From the NCBI RefSeq assembly GCF_000379125.1, contig NZ_KB900626.1, positions 2,614,667-2,678,666 on the forward strand: a DNA stretch of 64,000 nucleotides, in the 5' to 3' direction. Positions 33,167-45,078 of the stretch are shown here, in pieces. Numbering within the stretch: position 1 is the stretch's first letter; each line of letters starts with the position of its first letter. Both the position numbers and the translations under genes were made by a program. This stretch comes from Methylosinus sp. LW4 (GTDB taxonomy: Bacteria; Pseudomonadota; Alphaproteobacteria; Rhizobiales; Beijerinckiaceae). Under the pieces are notes generated by a model. That model worked only from the letters and a program-made list of their open reading frames with translations, did no database searches and was not told the origin of the DNA.

Positions 33167-34720
33167 ATGCTGGACGCCGCTCTGAAAACACAGCTGCAGG
33201 CCTATTTCGCGCGCATCGTCACGCCCATCACGCTCCGCGCCTCGCTCGACGACAGCGAGAAATCCACAGAGCTCGCCGAGCTGCTGCAGGAGGTCGCGAG
33301 CATCTCGGACAATATCTCCTATGTGCGCAGCGACGATGATGCGCGCCGTCCCTCTTTCGCGATCGAGCGTCAGGGCGCCGACGTCGGCCTGCGCTTCGCC
33401 GCCATTCCGGGCGGTCACGAGTTCAACTCCTTCGTGCTGGCGCTGCTGCATGTCGGCGGCCATCCGCCCAAGGAGGACGAGGAGACTCTCGCGCGCATAA
33501 AGGCGCTCGACGGCGAATATCGCTTCGAGACCTATTTCTCGCTCACCTGCCAGAACTGCCCCGAGGTGGTGCAGGCGCTCGACACGATGGCCGCGCTCAA
33601 TCCGCGCGTGCGCCATGTCGCGATCGACGGCGGCCTCTTCCCCAAGGAGGTGGAGGAGCGCGGCATAATGGCCGTGCCCGCCGTCTATCTGAATGGCGAG
33701 CCCTTCCAGCACGGCCGCGCGACGCTGGAGCAGATTCTCGACAAGCTCGACGCCGGCGCCGGCGAGAAGAAGGCCGCGTCCATTTCCGCCAAGGAGCCCT
33801 TCGACGTGCTGGTGGTGGGCGGCGGCCCGGCGGGCGCGGCGGCGGCGATCTACGCCGCGCGCAAGGGCGTGCGCACCGGCATTGTCGCCGAGCGTTTCGG
33901 CGGCCAGGTGCAGGACACGGCGGGCATAGAGAACTTCATCTCCGTTCCGCATACGGAAGGCCCGCATATGGCCGCGGCGCTAGAGCGTCACGTCGCGGAA
34001 TATTCCGTCGATGTGATGAATGGCCAGATCGCCTCGGCGCTGGTTCCGGCGGCGCAGGCCGGCGGCCTCGCGGAGCTGAAGCTCGCCAATGGCGCGACGC
34101 TGAAGTCGAAGACGATCATTCTGGCGCCGGGCGCGCGCTGGCGGCGCATCAATGTGCCGGGCGAGACGGAATATATGACCAAGGGCGTCGCCTATTGCCC
34201 GCATTGCGACGGGCCTCTGTTCAAAGGCAAGCGCGTGGCGGTGATCGGCGGCGGCAATTCCGGCGTGGAAGCCGCGATCGATCTCGCCGGCCTCGCCTCG
34301 CATGTCACTTTGCTCGAATTCGACGCGAAGCTGCGCGCCGATGGAATCTTGCAGGAGAAGCTGCGCTCGCTGCCCAATGTGACGATTCTCGTTTCGGCGC
34401 AGACGACGGAGATTCTCGGCGACGGCGCCAAGGTGACAGGCCTCGTCTATCGCGACCGCGAGAGCGAGCAGGCGCGCGCTGTGGAATTGGAAGGCGTGTT
34501 CGTGCAGATCGGCCTGCTGCCCAATACGGAATGGCTGAATGGCGCGGTGACGCTCTCGCCCTATAAGGAAATCGAGATCGACCGCCGCTGCCACACCTCG
34601 GCGCCGGGCGTGTTCGCGGCCGGCGACGCGACGACGGTTCCCTATAAGCAGATCGTCATCGCCATGGGCGAAGGCGCGACGGCGGCGCTGTCGGCCTTCG
34701 ATCATCTGGTGAGAATGTGA
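33167..34720 (+). CDS. ahpF: Alkyl hydroperoxide reductase subunit F
   Basis: 517 residues from the ATG at 33167; the longer frame upstream runs through the repeat. Order: two thioredoxin-like folds at about 1-200 with the first redox pair Cys128/Cys131 (TCQNCPE), FAD-binding [15 protein letters not shown] at 218-232, the second pair Cys344/Cys347 (AYCPHCDG), NADH-binding [15 protein letters not shown], and [13 protein letters not shown] at the end. It passes electrons from NADH through FAD to AhpC. Cysteine positions match E. coli AhpF within one or two residues. It follows ahpC by 222 bp. Confidence 0.97.
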   Translation: MLDAALKTQLQAYFARIVTPITLRASLDDSEKSTELAELLQEVASISDNISYVRSDDDARRPSFAIERQGADVGLRFAAIPGGHEFNSFVLALLHVGGHPPKEDEETLARIKALDGEYRFETYFSLTCQNCPEVVQALDTMAALNPRVRHVAIDGGLFPKEVEERGIMAVPAVYLNGEPFQHGRATLEQILDKLDAGAGEKKAASISAKEPFDVLVVGGGPAGAAAAIYAARKGVRTGIVAERFGGQVQDTAGIENFISVPHTEGPHMAAALERHVAEYSVDVMNGQIASALVPAAQAGGLAELKLANGATLKSKTIILAPGARWRRINVPGETEYMTKGVAYCPHCDGPLFKGKRVAVIGGGNSGVEAAIDLAGLASHVTLLEFDAKLRADGILQEKLRSLPNVTILVSAQTTEILGDGAKVTGLVYRDRESEQARAVELEGVFVQIGLLPNTEWLNGAVTLSPYKEIEIDRRCHTSAPGVFAAGDATTVPYKQIVIAMGEGATAALSAFDHLVRM

Positions 34721-34825
34721 CGCGAGTTCGCTTCTCTGTTCGAGAGGCGTGAGCTGCGAAGCGATCCAGGGCGGCCCCTCGTCTCTGGATTGCTTCGCTT
34801 CGCTCGCAAAAGCGGCGCGCAGCCG

Positions 34826-35278
34826 TCAGATCTGCCCTTTGATTTCCAAGAGCTCGACATCGAAGATGAGCGTGGCGTTGGGCGGAATAACGCCGCCGGC
34901 GCCGCGCGCGCCATAGCCCAGCTCGGGCGGAATGACCAGCGTGCGCTTGCCGCCGACCTTCATGCCGAGAATGCCCTGATCCCAGCCGGCGATCACCTGT
35001 CCGGCCGAGAGGCGGAACTCGAAGGGCTGGCCATGGTCCAGCGAGCTGTCGAATTTCTTGCCCTTGGCGCCATTCTGCGAAACCCAGCCGGTGTAATGCA
35101 TCTTCAGCATCTGCCCCGGCTCGGCGCCGGAGCCCGTGCCGACCTTAGTGTCGGTGATCTTGATGCCTGTGGCGGTGGTGGTCGTCGCAGGGCTCTGCGC
35201 GAGCGCCGGGAGCGGCGCGGCGACGAACGCCAATGCGGCGAGGACGGGCAGAGCGTGGAAACGGAAAACGGCGCGCAT
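34826..35278 (-). CDS. Periplasmic FKBP-type peptidyl-prolyl cis-trans isomerase
   Basis: 150 residues. A signal peptide covers residues 1-27 ([20 protein letters not shown]), then a single FKBP domain of normal length: [48 protein letters not shown] and [16 protein letters not shown]. It catalyses prolyl isomerisation during folding in the periplasm. There is no dimerisation domain, so it is the minimal type. It lies between ahpF and the tRNA pair; no operon partner is visible. Confidence 0.95.
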   Translation of the reverse strand: MRAVFRFHALPVLAALAFVAAPLPALAQSPATTTTATGIKITDTKVGTGSGAEPGQMLKMHYTGWVSQNGAKGKKFDSSLDHGQPFEFRLSAGQVIAGWDQGILGMKVGGKRTLVIPPELGYGARGAGGVIPPNATLIFDVELLEIKGQI

Positions 35279-35489
35279 GTCGGATCCTTTAGGAATTGGG
35301 CGCGGCGAGCAGCCCTGCGCGCAGCGGCGAGGGCGGTCGAGCGGCCCCGCCGATCATCGGCCGCAGGTCGGCCTTCGTGACCTTTGCGGGCGCCGCCGCG
35401 AGCCTGTCTGCCTTCGGCGCAGACGGGTGTCAACCAGCGGCGAATGACGCGAGTCGAGGCTCGAGGGCGGGAAGATCGCGCGGGTGGGA

Positions 35490-35564
<75 letters not shown>

Positions 35565-35670
35565 GTCGGGCGGCCTTGTGCCACAGTGATCGCGACTGCG
35601 CAAGACGTTCGCCGCTGCTATCCGCCGAGCGGAAGGAGGAAAATCGTCCAAAGGGGAGAAGTGGAGCGAA

Positions 35671-35745
35671 TGGTGGGCGGCACAGGGATTGAACCTGTGA
35701 CCCCTCCCGTGTGAAGGGAGTGCTCTCCCGCTGAGCTAGCCGCCC
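35671..35745 (-). tRNA. tRNA-Val (anticodon CAC)
   Basis: Full cloverleaf on the minus strand: acceptor GGGCGGC/GCCGCCC, D arm AGCTC/GAGC, anticodon stem CTCCC/GGGAG with loop TTCACAC, T arm ACAGG/CCTGT with TTCAATC. CCA is encoded. Anticodon CAC reads GTG. It lies about 107 bp from tRNA-Thr. Confidence 0.95.
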
Positions 35746-35796
35746 GAGGGCCTCACCGAGGCCGAACAGTTCTGTAAGAGACGACGGCGTCTCCCG

Positions 35797-36489
35797 TCAA
35801 GTGCATGCGGAGGCTTCCAGCGCGCCGAGCGAGGCCACGGCCTCCCATAATTCGTCGAAATGCGAGATCACACGGTCGGGGCCGAAGGACGAGACCGGGG
35901 TTTCCGTATAGCCGAAATCCACCGCGACCACGGGCACGCCGGCGTTTTTGGCCGTCGCTATGTCGGTCTGCGAATCGCCCACCATCACCGCCCGCGCCGC
36001 ATGGCCGCCGGCTCTCTCGATCGTCAGCGTCAGCGCGCGCGGGTCGGGCTTGTGCGCAGGAAAAGTGTCGCGGCCGCAAATGGCGGCGAATCGCCCGGCG
36101 ACGCCCAGGCGCTGCAGCAGCAGAACGGCCAGCTCCTCGGATTTGTTGGTGCAGACGGCGAGCGCGAAGCCGGCCTCGGCGAATCGCTCCAGCGCAGCCT
36201 CCGCGCCGGGGAAGAGCCGCGTCTCGACGGCGATTCGCTCGCGATAATGGGCGATGAAATCGGGAAACAGCGCCTCGACCCGCTCCGGCGGGAGCGGCGC
36301 GCCGGTGGCCGCGAAGCCGCGCTCGATCATCGCCCGCGCGCCGGCCCCGGCCAGCGTGCGCACGGCGGAGAGGGGCACGGGCGCGCGGCCGTCGCGCTCC
36401 AGCAGCACGCCCAAGGTGGCGATGAGATCGCCGGCGGTGTCGGCCAGCGTGCCGTCGAGATCGAAGACCAGAGTCGGCGCGCCGACCAT
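35797..36489 (-). CDS. gph: Phosphoglycolate phosphatase (HAD superfamily)
   Basis: 230 residues. HAD motif I is VFDLDGTLADT with nucleophile Asp10 and Asp12; motif II Thr in AVCTNKSEELA; motif III Lys in HKPDPRALTLTI; motif IV VMVGDSQTDIATA. The cap domain sits between motifs I and II. This is the usual Gph layout; the enzyme removes 2-phosphoglycolate from oxygenase activity of RuBisCO or from DNA repair. HAD substrate calls by sequence are only moderately safe. It is convergent with nothing and follows the tRNA pair on the same strand. Confidence 0.85.
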   Translation of the reverse strand: MVGAPTLVFDLDGTLADTAGDLIATLGVLLERDGRAPVPLSAVRTLAGAGARAMIERGFAATGAPLPPERVEALFPDFIAHYRERIAVETRLFPGAEAALERFAEAGFALAVCTNKSEELAVLLLQRLGVAGRFAAICGRDTFPAHKPDPRALTLTIERAGGHAARAVMVGDSQTDIATAKNAGVPVVAVDFGYTETPVSSFGPDRVISHFDELWEAVASLGALEASACT

Positions 36490-36577
36490 TCGCTGCCCCT
36501 ACCCTATTCGGCGCCGTCTCGCGATTGCCGCATCGGCGTGTAGACTGCGCCCTGTGATTCGTCGAAGGAGTGTAACC

Positions 36578-36943
36578 TTGCGCGCAGCCATTCGTCTCCT
36601 CTCTCTCGGGGCCGCCCTGGCGGCGCCGGCGGCGCTCGCCGGCAATTACGAGTTTCTCGCCGCCCCGCAGACCGATCTCAACCGCGTCTTTCGCCTGGAC
36701 CGCGCCAGCGGCGAGGTGGGGGCCTGCCAATATGGGCTGAAGGAGGGCGCGGCCGTCGGCGTGACGCTGTGCTATCCGCCGGGCGAGGGCGCCAAGGCCG
36801 GGCAGTTCAGCGAATATGCGCTGATCGCCTCCCGCCATACGGGCGAGGGCGGCGTGTTCCGCGTCGATCTGCGCTCGGGACAGATGTCGATCTGCTTCGT
36901 CTTGAACGAGAGCTCGGTGGTCTGCACGCCGCCGGCGAAATAG
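36578..36943 (+). CDS. Small exported protein of unknown function (TTG start)
   Basis: 121 residues. The start is TTG at 36578, placed by GAAGGAG seven bases upstream and by the signal peptide that follows directly (LRAAIRLLSLGAALAAPAAL-type, cleaved before GNYEFLAAP). The GTG overlapping the ribosome site is followed by a stop. The mature part has a repeated theme, FRLDRASGEVGACQYG and FRVDLRSGQMSICFVL, each ending in a Cys-containing strand, which suggests a small beta-sheet domain with two internal repeats. No family is recognised. It is divergent from gph. Confidence 0.65.
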   Translation: MRAAIRLLSLGAALAAPAALAGNYEFLAAPQTDLNRVFRLDRASGEVGACQYGLKEGAAVGVTLCYPPGEGAKAGQFSEYALIASRHTGEGGVFRVDLRSGQMSICFVLNESSVVCTPPAK

Positions 36944-36992
36944 CGAGACCCCGCATTGGAGACAGCGAGCCCGAGGGCTCGCTCTCGTCCGA

Positions 36993-38090
36993 TCAATTGT
37001 TGAAGCGGAAATGCAGCACGTCGCCGTCGGCGACGACATAGTCCTTGCCCTCGAGCCGGAACTTGCCCGCCTCGCGCGCGCCCGCCTCGCCGCGCAGCGC
37101 GACATAATCCTCATAGGCGATCGTCTCGGCGCGGATGAAGCCCTTCTCGAAATCCGTATGGATCACCGCCGCCGCCTGCGGCGCGCGCGTGCCCTGCTCG
37201 ATCGTCCAGGCGCGCGCCTCCTTGGGGCCCACGGTGAAATAGGTCACGAGGCGCAGCAGCGTATAGCCGGCGCGGATGACGCGGTTGAGGCCCGGCTCCT
37301 CGAGCCCGACCGCCTCGAGATACTCCTTCTGCTCCTCGGCCGGCAGCACGGCGATCTCGCTCTCGATCTTGGCGGAGACGACGACGCTCGCCGCGCCTTC
37401 CTCGCGCGCCCGCGCGGCGACCTTCTGCGAGAAGGAATTGCCCTCCGCGGCGGCGCCTTCCTCGACATTGCAGACATAGAGAACGGGCTTGGACGACAAG
37501 AGGCCGAGACCTGCGAGCGCGCCGCGCTCCTCCGGCGCGATCTCGACGAGACGGGCGGGACGGCCGTCGCGCACCAGATCGAGGCAGCGGCGCATCAGAT
37601 CGAGCAGCTCCTTGGCGTCCTTGTCGCCGCCCTTGGCCTTCTTCTCGAGCGGGAGGACGCGCTTTTCCAGGCTCTCGAGATCGGCGAGCATCAGCTCGGT
37701 CTCGATCGTCTCTATGTCGCGGATCGGATCGACGTCGCCCTCGACATGGGTGATGTCGCCGTCCTCGAAGCAGCGCACCACATGGGCGATGGCGTCGCAT
37801 TCGCGAATATTGGCCAAGAACTGATTGCCGAGCCCCTCGCCCTTGGAGGCGCCGCGCACGAGGCCGGCTATGTCCACGAAGGTGAGGCGCGTCGGAATGA
37901 TCTGCTTGGAGCCGGCGATCTCGCAGAGCTTTTCGAGCCGCGGATCGGGCACGGCGACGTCGCCGACATTGGGCTCGATCGTGCAGAAGGGGTAATTGGC
38001 CGCCTGCGCCGCCGCCGTCTGCGTCAGCGCGTTGAAGAGGGTCGACTTGCCGACATTCGGCAGGCCGACGATTCCACATTTGAAGCCCAT
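36993..38090 (-). CDS. ychF: Ribosome-associated GTPase/ATPase YchF
   Basis: 365 residues from the ATG whose complement ends at 38090; a longer frame upstream would add a Gly/Ala-rich false extension. G1 GLPNVGKST is at residues 9-17, G3 is DIAGLV, and the NVEE motif in VCNVEEGA replaces the canonical NKxD, which is why this family prefers ATP. The TGS-type C-terminus is [18 protein letters not shown] and ends HFRFNN. YchF (Obg family) associates with ribosomes and affects stress responses. It is divergent from the L,D-transpeptidase gene. Confidence 0.97.
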   Translation of the reverse strand: MGFKCGIVGLPNVGKSTLFNALTQTAAAQAANYPFCTIEPNVGDVAVPDPRLEKLCEIAGSKQIIPTRLTFVDIAGLVRGASKGEGLGNQFLANIRECDAIAHVVRCFEDGDITHVEGDVDPIRDIETIETELMLADLESLEKRVLPLEKKAKGGDKDAKELLDLMRRCLDLVRDGRPARLVEIAPEERGALAGLGLLSSKPVLYVCNVEEGAAAEGNSFSQKVAARAREEGAASVVVSAKIESEIAVLPAEEQKEYLEAVGLEEPGLNRVIRAGYTLLRLVTYFTVGPKEARAWTIEQGTRAPQAAAVIHTDFEKGFIRAETIAYEDYVALRGEAGAREAGKFRLEGKDYVVADGDVLHFRFNN

Positions 38091-38310
38091 GGCGTCCCGT
38101 TTCCTCGCGCAATCTCGCTGCGGCGCGGTATGGGCGGGACCGGCGCAAAAGGCAAGGGGCGCGGCCGCGGCGCAGCGTCTCCATAATTCCGCCCCGCAGA
38201 AAGGCGCATCCTCGCAGCGCGGGTTGACCGCGCGCCTCGCAAGGCGGAAAAGCTTCGACAAAAGCAGAGCGTCGGCGAATCTCGAGGGCGCGATTCTGGC
38301 GCGGAACCAT

Positions 38311-39726
38311 ATGCGAAACAGATTACGAATCGGACGAGCTGGTCGCGCGATCGCGACATTCGCGGCGGCGGGATTGCTCGCAGCGCCGCTCATTCCCGCG
38401 TTGGCGCAGACCGCCGCCGAGCCTTCGGCGGCTCCGGCCGCTCCTGTCGCGCCGGCTCCCGCGCCGACCGCGGCTCCGGCGGCCCCAGCGCCTGCGCCCG
38501 TTCCTGCGCCTGCCCCTTCCCCCGCCTCCGCGCCCGCAGCCCCGGCGGAGCCCGGCGCCGCGCCGACGGCGGCCCCGCAGGCCGCGGTCGCGCCCAAGCC
38601 GAAACCGAAGCCGAAGCCCAAGCCCGCGCCGCCGCGCGAGATGGCGCTCTCCGACGATCCGACCCCTGCGCTGCAGCCGGAGACCTTCTTCGCCACCTCG
38701 CTCGCCTCCGAGCGCTATGCGGCCATCGCCGACGCCGGCGGCTGGCCGAAGGTGGGGACGCCATTGCAGCCCGGCGCGCGCGGCAAGGCGGTGGCGGCGC
38801 TGCGCAAGCGCCTCGCGGCTGAGGGCGATCTGCCGGCGGAGGCAGCCGGCGGCGAGGCCTGGGACGCGGGCCTCACCCAGGCGGTCAAGCATTTTCAATT
38901 CCGCATGGGGCTGAGGCAGACCGGCGCAGTCGCCGGCGCGACGCTGCGCGAGCTGGACATCCCCGCCTCGGTGCGCTTCCGCCAGCTGGCCTCCTCGGCG
39001 CAGCGGCTCGCCGGCAATGATTTCCCCTTCGGCCCGCGCTATATCGTCGTCAACATCCCCTCCGCCGCGGTCGATGCGGTGGAGAACGGCCATGTCGTGC
39101 GGCGCTATACGGCGATCGTCGGCGATGTCGAGCATCCTTCGCCCGAGGTCGAGGCGAAGATCGGCGCGGTCAATCTCAATCCCACATGGACGGTCCCGGT
39201 CTCGATCATCAAGAACGAGATCATGCCCAAAATGCAGAAGGACCCGTCCTATCTCACCAAGGCGCGCATTCGCGTCTTCGACAATCACGGGACCGAGGTG
39301 GAGCCGAAATCGATCAATTGGGCCAGCGAGCGGGCCGTCAATTACACGCTGCGCCAGGACAGCGGCGCGCAGAACTCGCTCGGCTCGATCCGCATCGCTA
39401 TGCCCAACAAGCACGCCGTCTATATGCACGACACGCCGAGCAAGCGGCTCTTCGCGAGCGACTACCGCTTTCTCTCGCATGGCTGCGTGCGCGTCGAGGG
39501 CGTCTATGACCTCGCGGCTTGGCTGCTGGAGGGCGCGCCGGGACAATGGGACAAGGCCGCGATCATGTCGAAGATCGGCGGCGAGCGCCAGGACGTGACT
39601 CTGCCAAAGCCCGTGCCGGTCGTATGGGTGTACATGACCGGATGGGCTTCCGCGAATGGCACGGTCCATTTCCGCAACGATATATATGGGGTCGACGCAG
39701 TGGGCGAAGCGCGCGGAGATCGCTGA
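38311..39726 (+). CDS. Large L,D-transpeptidase with peptidoglycan-binding domain (YcbB-like)
   Basis: 471 residues from the ATG at 38311; the frame extends upstream but this ATG gives a signal peptide (IATFAAAGLLAAPLIPALAQ). A Pro/Ala/Lys-rich linker covers about 30-110 (KPKPKPKPKP near its end). Then come a PG-binding-1 helical domain (GARGKAVAALRKRL; AVKHFQFRMGLRQTG) and the YkuD catalytic domain with the signature HDTPSKRLF and SHGCVRVEG, whose Cys is the nucleophile. It should make 3-3 cross-links in the periplasm. A 72-residue exported protein follows 28 bp downstream. Confidence 0.92.
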   Translation: MRNRLRIGRAGRAIATFAAAGLLAAPLIPALAQTAAEPSAAPAAPVAPAPAPTAAPAAPAPAPVPAPAPSPASAPAAPAEPGAAPTAAPQAAVAPKPKPKPKPKPAPPREMALSDDPTPALQPETFFATSLASERYAAIADAGGWPKVGTPLQPGARGKAVAALRKRLAAEGDLPAEAAGGEAWDAGLTQAVKHFQFRMGLRQTGAVAGATLRELDIPASVRFRQLASSAQRLAGNDFPFGPRYIVVNIPSAAVDAVENGHVVRRYTAIVGDVEHPSPEVEAKIGAVNLNPTWTVPVSIIKNEIMPKMQKDPSYLTKARIRVFDNHGTEVEPKSINWASERAVNYTLRQDSGAQNSLGSIRIAMPNKHAVYMHDTPSKRLFASDYRFLSHGCVRVEGVYDLAAWLLEGAPGQWDKAAIMSKIGGERQDVTLPKPVPVVWVYMTGWASANGTVHFRNDIYGVDAVGEARGDR

Positions 39727-39754
39727 TTCGCTCCAGATTTCGGAGGAATCCACG

Positions 39755-39973
39755 ATGCGCGCTTCGATTGCTTTCGTCGCGGCTCTGCTCGGCGCGCTCA
39801 GTGCGGCGCAGGCCGGCGAGCGCCCTTCCCGCCAGCCGCAGCCGGCGCAGACCTATGTCGTCGTCCCCGTGCAATTCTGCGAGAAAATGTGTCCCGAGGA
39901 CTTCGCGCCCTGCGATCCGATCTATTTCAAGACCGCCGATGCGCGCTGCGCGCAAGTGGGCGTCGGAAGGTGA
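39755..39973 (+). CDS. Small Cys-containing exported protein
   Basis: 72 residues, ATG at 39755, strong GGAGG upstream. Signal peptide of about 20 residues (MRASIAFVAALLGALSAAQA), then a mature part with four Cys in FCEKMCPEDFAPCD and ARCAQVG, enough for two disulfides or a metal site. It sits 28 bp after the L,D-transpeptidase gene and is probably co-transcribed with it. No family is recognised. Confidence 0.6.
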   Translation: MRASIAFVAALLGALSAAQAGERPSRQPQPAQTYVVVPVQFCEKMCPEDFAPCDPIYFKTADARCAQVGVGR

Positions 39974-39977
39974 GGCG

Positions 39978-40010
39978 CGACTCCTTCTCCCGCGAGCGGG
40001 AGAAGGATGC
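39978..40010. repeat. Short family C hairpin
   Basis: CTCCTTCTCCCGCGAGCGGGAGAAGGA is a 12-bp stem between convergent genes and may terminate either. The same stem occurs near 57771-57797. Confidence 0.6.
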
Positions 40011-40011
40011 T

Positions 40012-40800
40012 CTAATCGTCCAATCCCCGCGCGCTCTCGTGCCAGCGTGAGAGGGCGAGACGCGACAGCGCCGTCAGCCCCGCATAAATGACGATTCCCG
40101 CCAGCGAGACCAGCGCCAACGCCGCGAACATGCGCGGAATGTCGAGCCTGTAGCCCGCCTCCGAAATGCGGAAGGCGAGGCCCGCCCCCTGCCCCGCCGC
40201 GCCGGCCGCGAGCTCCGCCGCAATGGCTCCGATGAGCGCGAGCCCGCCGCCGATGCGCAGCCCGGCGAAAAACTGCGGCAGCGCCGCCGGCGCGCGCAGA
40301 TAGACGAGCTTGCGCCAGGGCGAGGCGCGATAGAGATCGAAAAGCTCGACCAGTGAGCGATCGACCGAGGCGAGGCCGAGCGAGGTATTGGCGAGAATGG
40401 GGAAGAAGGCGACGAGAAAGGCGCAGACCAGCACCGCCTCGGCGGGGGCGAGATAGACCAGCAGCAGCGGCGCTATGGCGATGATGGGCGTCACTTGCAG
40501 CACGATGGCGAAGGGCATCAACGCGCGCTCCATCCAGCGCGAGCGCGAGATGAGCAGAGCCAGAGCCACGCCGCCGATCGTCGCCAGCGCCAGCGCCTCC
40601 AGCGCCGTCGTCAGCGTGACGAGGAGGGCGGCGAAGAGAAGATCCCTGTCCTTCACCAAAGTCTCGGCGATGACGCTCGGCGCGGGCAGCACATAAGGCG
40701 GAATGGCCCAGAGGCGCACCGCAGCCTCCCAAGCGGCGAGCGCGGCGGCCAGCACAGCCAGCGGCAACAGCGCCTCGCGAAGCGGGCTCGGCTGCGTCAT
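40012..40800 (-). CDS. ABC transporter permease (NMT1/ThiX/SsuC-like)
   Basis: 262 residues from the ATG whose complement ends at 40800; the frame is open further but that part overlaps the ATPase gene in another frame. Six transmembrane segments of BPD_transp_1 type. The EAA loop that contacts the ATPase reads ELFDLYRASPWRKLVYLRAP, near residues 150-170. It overlaps the ATPase gene by ATGA and completes a three-gene importer with the ATPase and the binding protein. Substrate class is discussed at the binding protein. Confidence 0.88.
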   Translation of the reverse strand: MTQPSPLREALLPLAVLAAALAAWEAAVRLWAIPPYVLPAPSVIAETLVKDRDLLFAALLVTLTTALEALALATIGGVALALLISRSRWMERALMPFAIVLQVTPIIAIAPLLLVYLAPAEAVLVCAFLVAFFPILANTSLGLASVDRSLVELFDLYRASPWRKLVYLRAPAALPQFFAGLRIGGGLALIGAIAAELAAGAAGQGAGLAFRISEAGYRLDIPRMFAALALVSLAGIVIYAGLTALSRLALSRWHESARGLDD

Positions 40801-41564
40801 CGCAGCTCCTCCCCATAGGCGCTGCGCAGAGCGGCGGAAGCGCGCCGGCAATATTGCGCGAATGCGGGGCTGGCGCGGAATTCGTCGTCGCGCGCGATAT
40901 TCGCATCTATGTCGATCGTATCGACGATCGCGCCGCCGCGCGCGGAAAGCGCGAGAATGCGCGTCGAGAGATAGACGCTCTCGTAAATGGAATGGGTGAC
41001 GAAGACGATCGTGGTGTCGAGCCTTCGCTTCATCGCCAGGAGATCGTCGCCGAGACGAAAGCGCGTCACCTCGTCGAGCGCGGCGAAGGGCTCGTCCATC
41101 AGCAGCAATTTCGGCCGCGTCACCAGGCCGCGCGCTATGGCGACGCGCATTTTCATGCCGCCGGAGAGCTGGCGCGGCAACGCCGTCTCGAAATCGGCGA
41201 GGCCGACGAGAGCGAGCGTCTCGCGCACCAGCGGCGCGGCGGCCTCGCGCGTCTTGCCGGCGAGTCGCAGCGGCAGATAGACATTGGCGAAGACATCGGC
41301 CCAAGGCAGCAGCGTCGCCTCCTGAAACACGAAGCCGATGTTATGCGCCGCCGCTGCGTCATGCCAATCGACGGCGCCGGCGCTCGGTGTCGCGAGGCCG
41401 GCGATGAGCCGCAGCGCCGTGGATTTGCCGCAGCCCGATGGGCCGAGCAAAGTCAGAAACTCGCCGTCGCGAAGATCGAGATCGAAATTCTCCAGCGCCG
41501 CGACGCCATTGGCGAAGCTCTTGCCGATCCCGCGCAGCGAGACCAGAGGCTCCGCGGCGCCCAT
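40797..41564 (-). CDS. ABC transporter ATP-binding protein (ThiZ/SsuB/TauB-like)
   Basis: 255 residues from the ATG whose complement ends at 41564; a GTG two codons earlier (41570) would overlap the upstream stop and is also possible. Walker A GPSGCGKST, Q loop VFQEATLLPW, signature LSGGMKMRVAIARGL, Walker B LLLMDEPFAALDE and the switch His in FVTHSIYES are all intact. This is the cytoplasmic motor of the importer. Sequence alone cannot separate taurine, sulfonate and thiamine-precursor importers. Confidence 0.9.
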   Translation of the reverse strand: MGAAEPLVSLRGIGKSFANGVAALENFDLDLRDGEFLTLLGPSGCGKSTALRLIAGLATPSAGAVDWHDAAAAHNIGFVFQEATLLPWADVFANVYLPLRLAGKTREAAAPLVRETLALVGLADFETALPRQLSGGMKMRVAIARGLVTRPKLLLMDEPFAALDEVTRFRLGDDLLAMKRRLDTTIVFVTHSIYESVYLSTRILALSARGGAIVDTIDIDANIARDDEFRASPAFAQYCRRASAALRSAYGEELR

Positions 41565-41566
41565 CG

Positions 41567-42586
41567 TCACTGCGCCCCCGCGGCATGCGAAGGCCGCAGC
41601 TCCAGCCCGACCTTCTTGTTCACGAAGCGCGTGGTGTAGCCCTGGGCGATAGGAAGATCGGCGGGGAAGACGCCGGCCTTGGCCATTTTGTCGAAGAAGC
41701 TGCGCACGCGCGCGTCGGTCATCGCGCCAATGCCGAGGCCGAGCGAATCGCCGGAATCGACAATGCCCCGCTCCTTCAGCTTCTCGACGGAATAAGCGAG
41801 CTGGCCCTCGGACATTTCGGGATTGTCCTTGCGGATGGCGGCGTTGGCGGCGCTATTGTCGCCGTAGATGTAATGATACCAGCCGATGATCGACGCGTCG
41901 ACGAAACGCTGCACGAGATCGGCCTTGGCCTCGATCGTCTCCTTGCGCGTCTCGATCGTCGTCGAATAGCTGTCATAGCCATAATCGGCGAGCAGAAACA
42001 CATTGGGCGTGAAGCCGCCCTGACGCGCGATCTCGAAAGGCTCCGAGGTCAGATAGCCCTGCTGAATCGATTTCCTGTCGGCGAGGAAGGGCGCCGAGTT
42101 GAAGGTGTAGGGCTTTATCTTCTCTTCCTTGAAGCCATAGGCCTGTTTCAGCCATTGATAGACCGAGACGAGATTGTCATTGCCGACGAAAGCGGTCGCC
42201 TTGGGCAGATCCTCGAAGCGATCGAAGCCCTCGCCCGGATGCGACATGAAGATGATCGGGTCCTTCTGGAACATGCTGGCGACGGCGACGATGGGCGCCT
42301 TCTGCTGCACGGCGGAGAAGGTCTGGATGAGATTGGCGCCCATGCAGAAATCGACGCGGCCGGCGGCGAGCAGCAGCCGCGCGTTGGACTGCGGACCGCC
42401 CTGCAATATTGTGACGTCCAGGCCGTATTTGGCGTAAGTGCCGTCGACGAGGGCCTGATAAAAGCCGCCATGCTCGGCCTGCGCCCGCCAATTGGTGGCG
42501 AAGGAGACCTTGTCCAGCGCGAGCGCCGGGAGGGCGGAGAGGAAGAAAGCCAAAGCCGCGATCTGTGCTGCGAAGCGTTTCGTCAT
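41567..42586 (-). CDS. ABC transporter substrate-binding protein (NMT1/ThiY-like)
   Basis: 339 residues from the ATG of MTKRFAAQ (complement ends 42586, GAGGTGAGG upstream). Signal peptide of about 22 residues (IAALAFFLSALPALAL). The mature start, SFATNWRAQAEHGGFYQALV, is typical of the NMT1/ThiY group, which binds the hydroxymethylpyrimidine part of thiamine and related pyrimidines. GGPQSNARLLLAAGRVDFCM follows. It is the first gene of the importer, followed by ATPase and permease. No TPP riboswitch motif is seen upstream, so a substrate other than a thiamine precursor is possible. A creatininase-family enzyme is divergent. Confidence 0.85.
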   Translation of the reverse strand: MTKRFAAQIAALAFFLSALPALALDKVSFATNWRAQAEHGGFYQALVDGTYAKYGLDVTILQGGPQSNARLLLAAGRVDFCMGANLIQTFSAVQQKAPIVAVASMFQKDPIIFMSHPGEGFDRFEDLPKATAFVGNDNLVSVYQWLKQAYGFKEEKIKPYTFNSAPFLADRKSIQQGYLTSEPFEIARQGGFTPNVFLLADYGYDSYSTTIETRKETIEAKADLVQRFVDASIIGWYHYIYGDNSAANAAIRKDNPEMSEGQLAYSVEKLKERGIVDSGDSLGLGIGAMTDARVRSFFDKMAKAGVFPADLPIAQGYTTRFVNKKVGLELRPSHAAGAQ

Positions 42587-42624
42587 CGATTGCCTCACCT
42601 CGATATTTTCAACGATCTTCGGGT

Positions 42625-42657
42625 TCTCCCTTCTCCCACTCTGTGGGAGAAGGATGC
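42625..42657. repeat. Short family C hairpin
   Basis: CTTCTCCCACTCTGTGGGAGAAG lies in the 113-bp region between the divergent importer and creatininase genes. It could affect either transcript's leader. Confidence 0.55.
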
Positions 42658-42699
42658 GCCCTATGGCGATCCCCGTCCGAAAGGTCTACCCTCTCCGCC

Positions 42700-44903
<2,204 letters not shown>

Positions 44904-44906
44904 TTT

Positions 44907-45062
44907 CCCTCTCCCCGCGCGCGGGGAGAGGGTCAGGGTGAGGGGCTCGGGGTCTCGAGCGGCAATGCCGCTCCCGCTCCGGGCCCTCGCTCTTTCGACC
45001 ATTCCGCCTCTCGCCCCGGCCCCTCACCCCAACCCTCTCCCCGTGAACGGGGAGAGGGGGTA
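44907..45062. repeat. Dispersed palindromic repeats, family C (two hairpins)
   Basis: CCCTCTCCCCGCGCGCGGGG with GAGAGGG and, in the second half, CCCTCTCCCCGTGAACGGGG with AGAGGG, around GCGGCAATGCCGC. It fills the eno-valS gap. Confidence 0.65.
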
Positions 45063-45078
45063 GTTCCGAGCTTCCCCC

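Noticed and set aside
36254..36577. N-terminal extension of the small exported protein
   Set aside because: It overlaps gph on the other strand, lacks a ribosome site and would bury the signal peptide.
42587..42699. Possible TPP riboswitch before the ThiY-like gene
   Set aside because: Neither CTGAGA nor the ACC-CTTGAACCTGA-type core is present on the minus strand.
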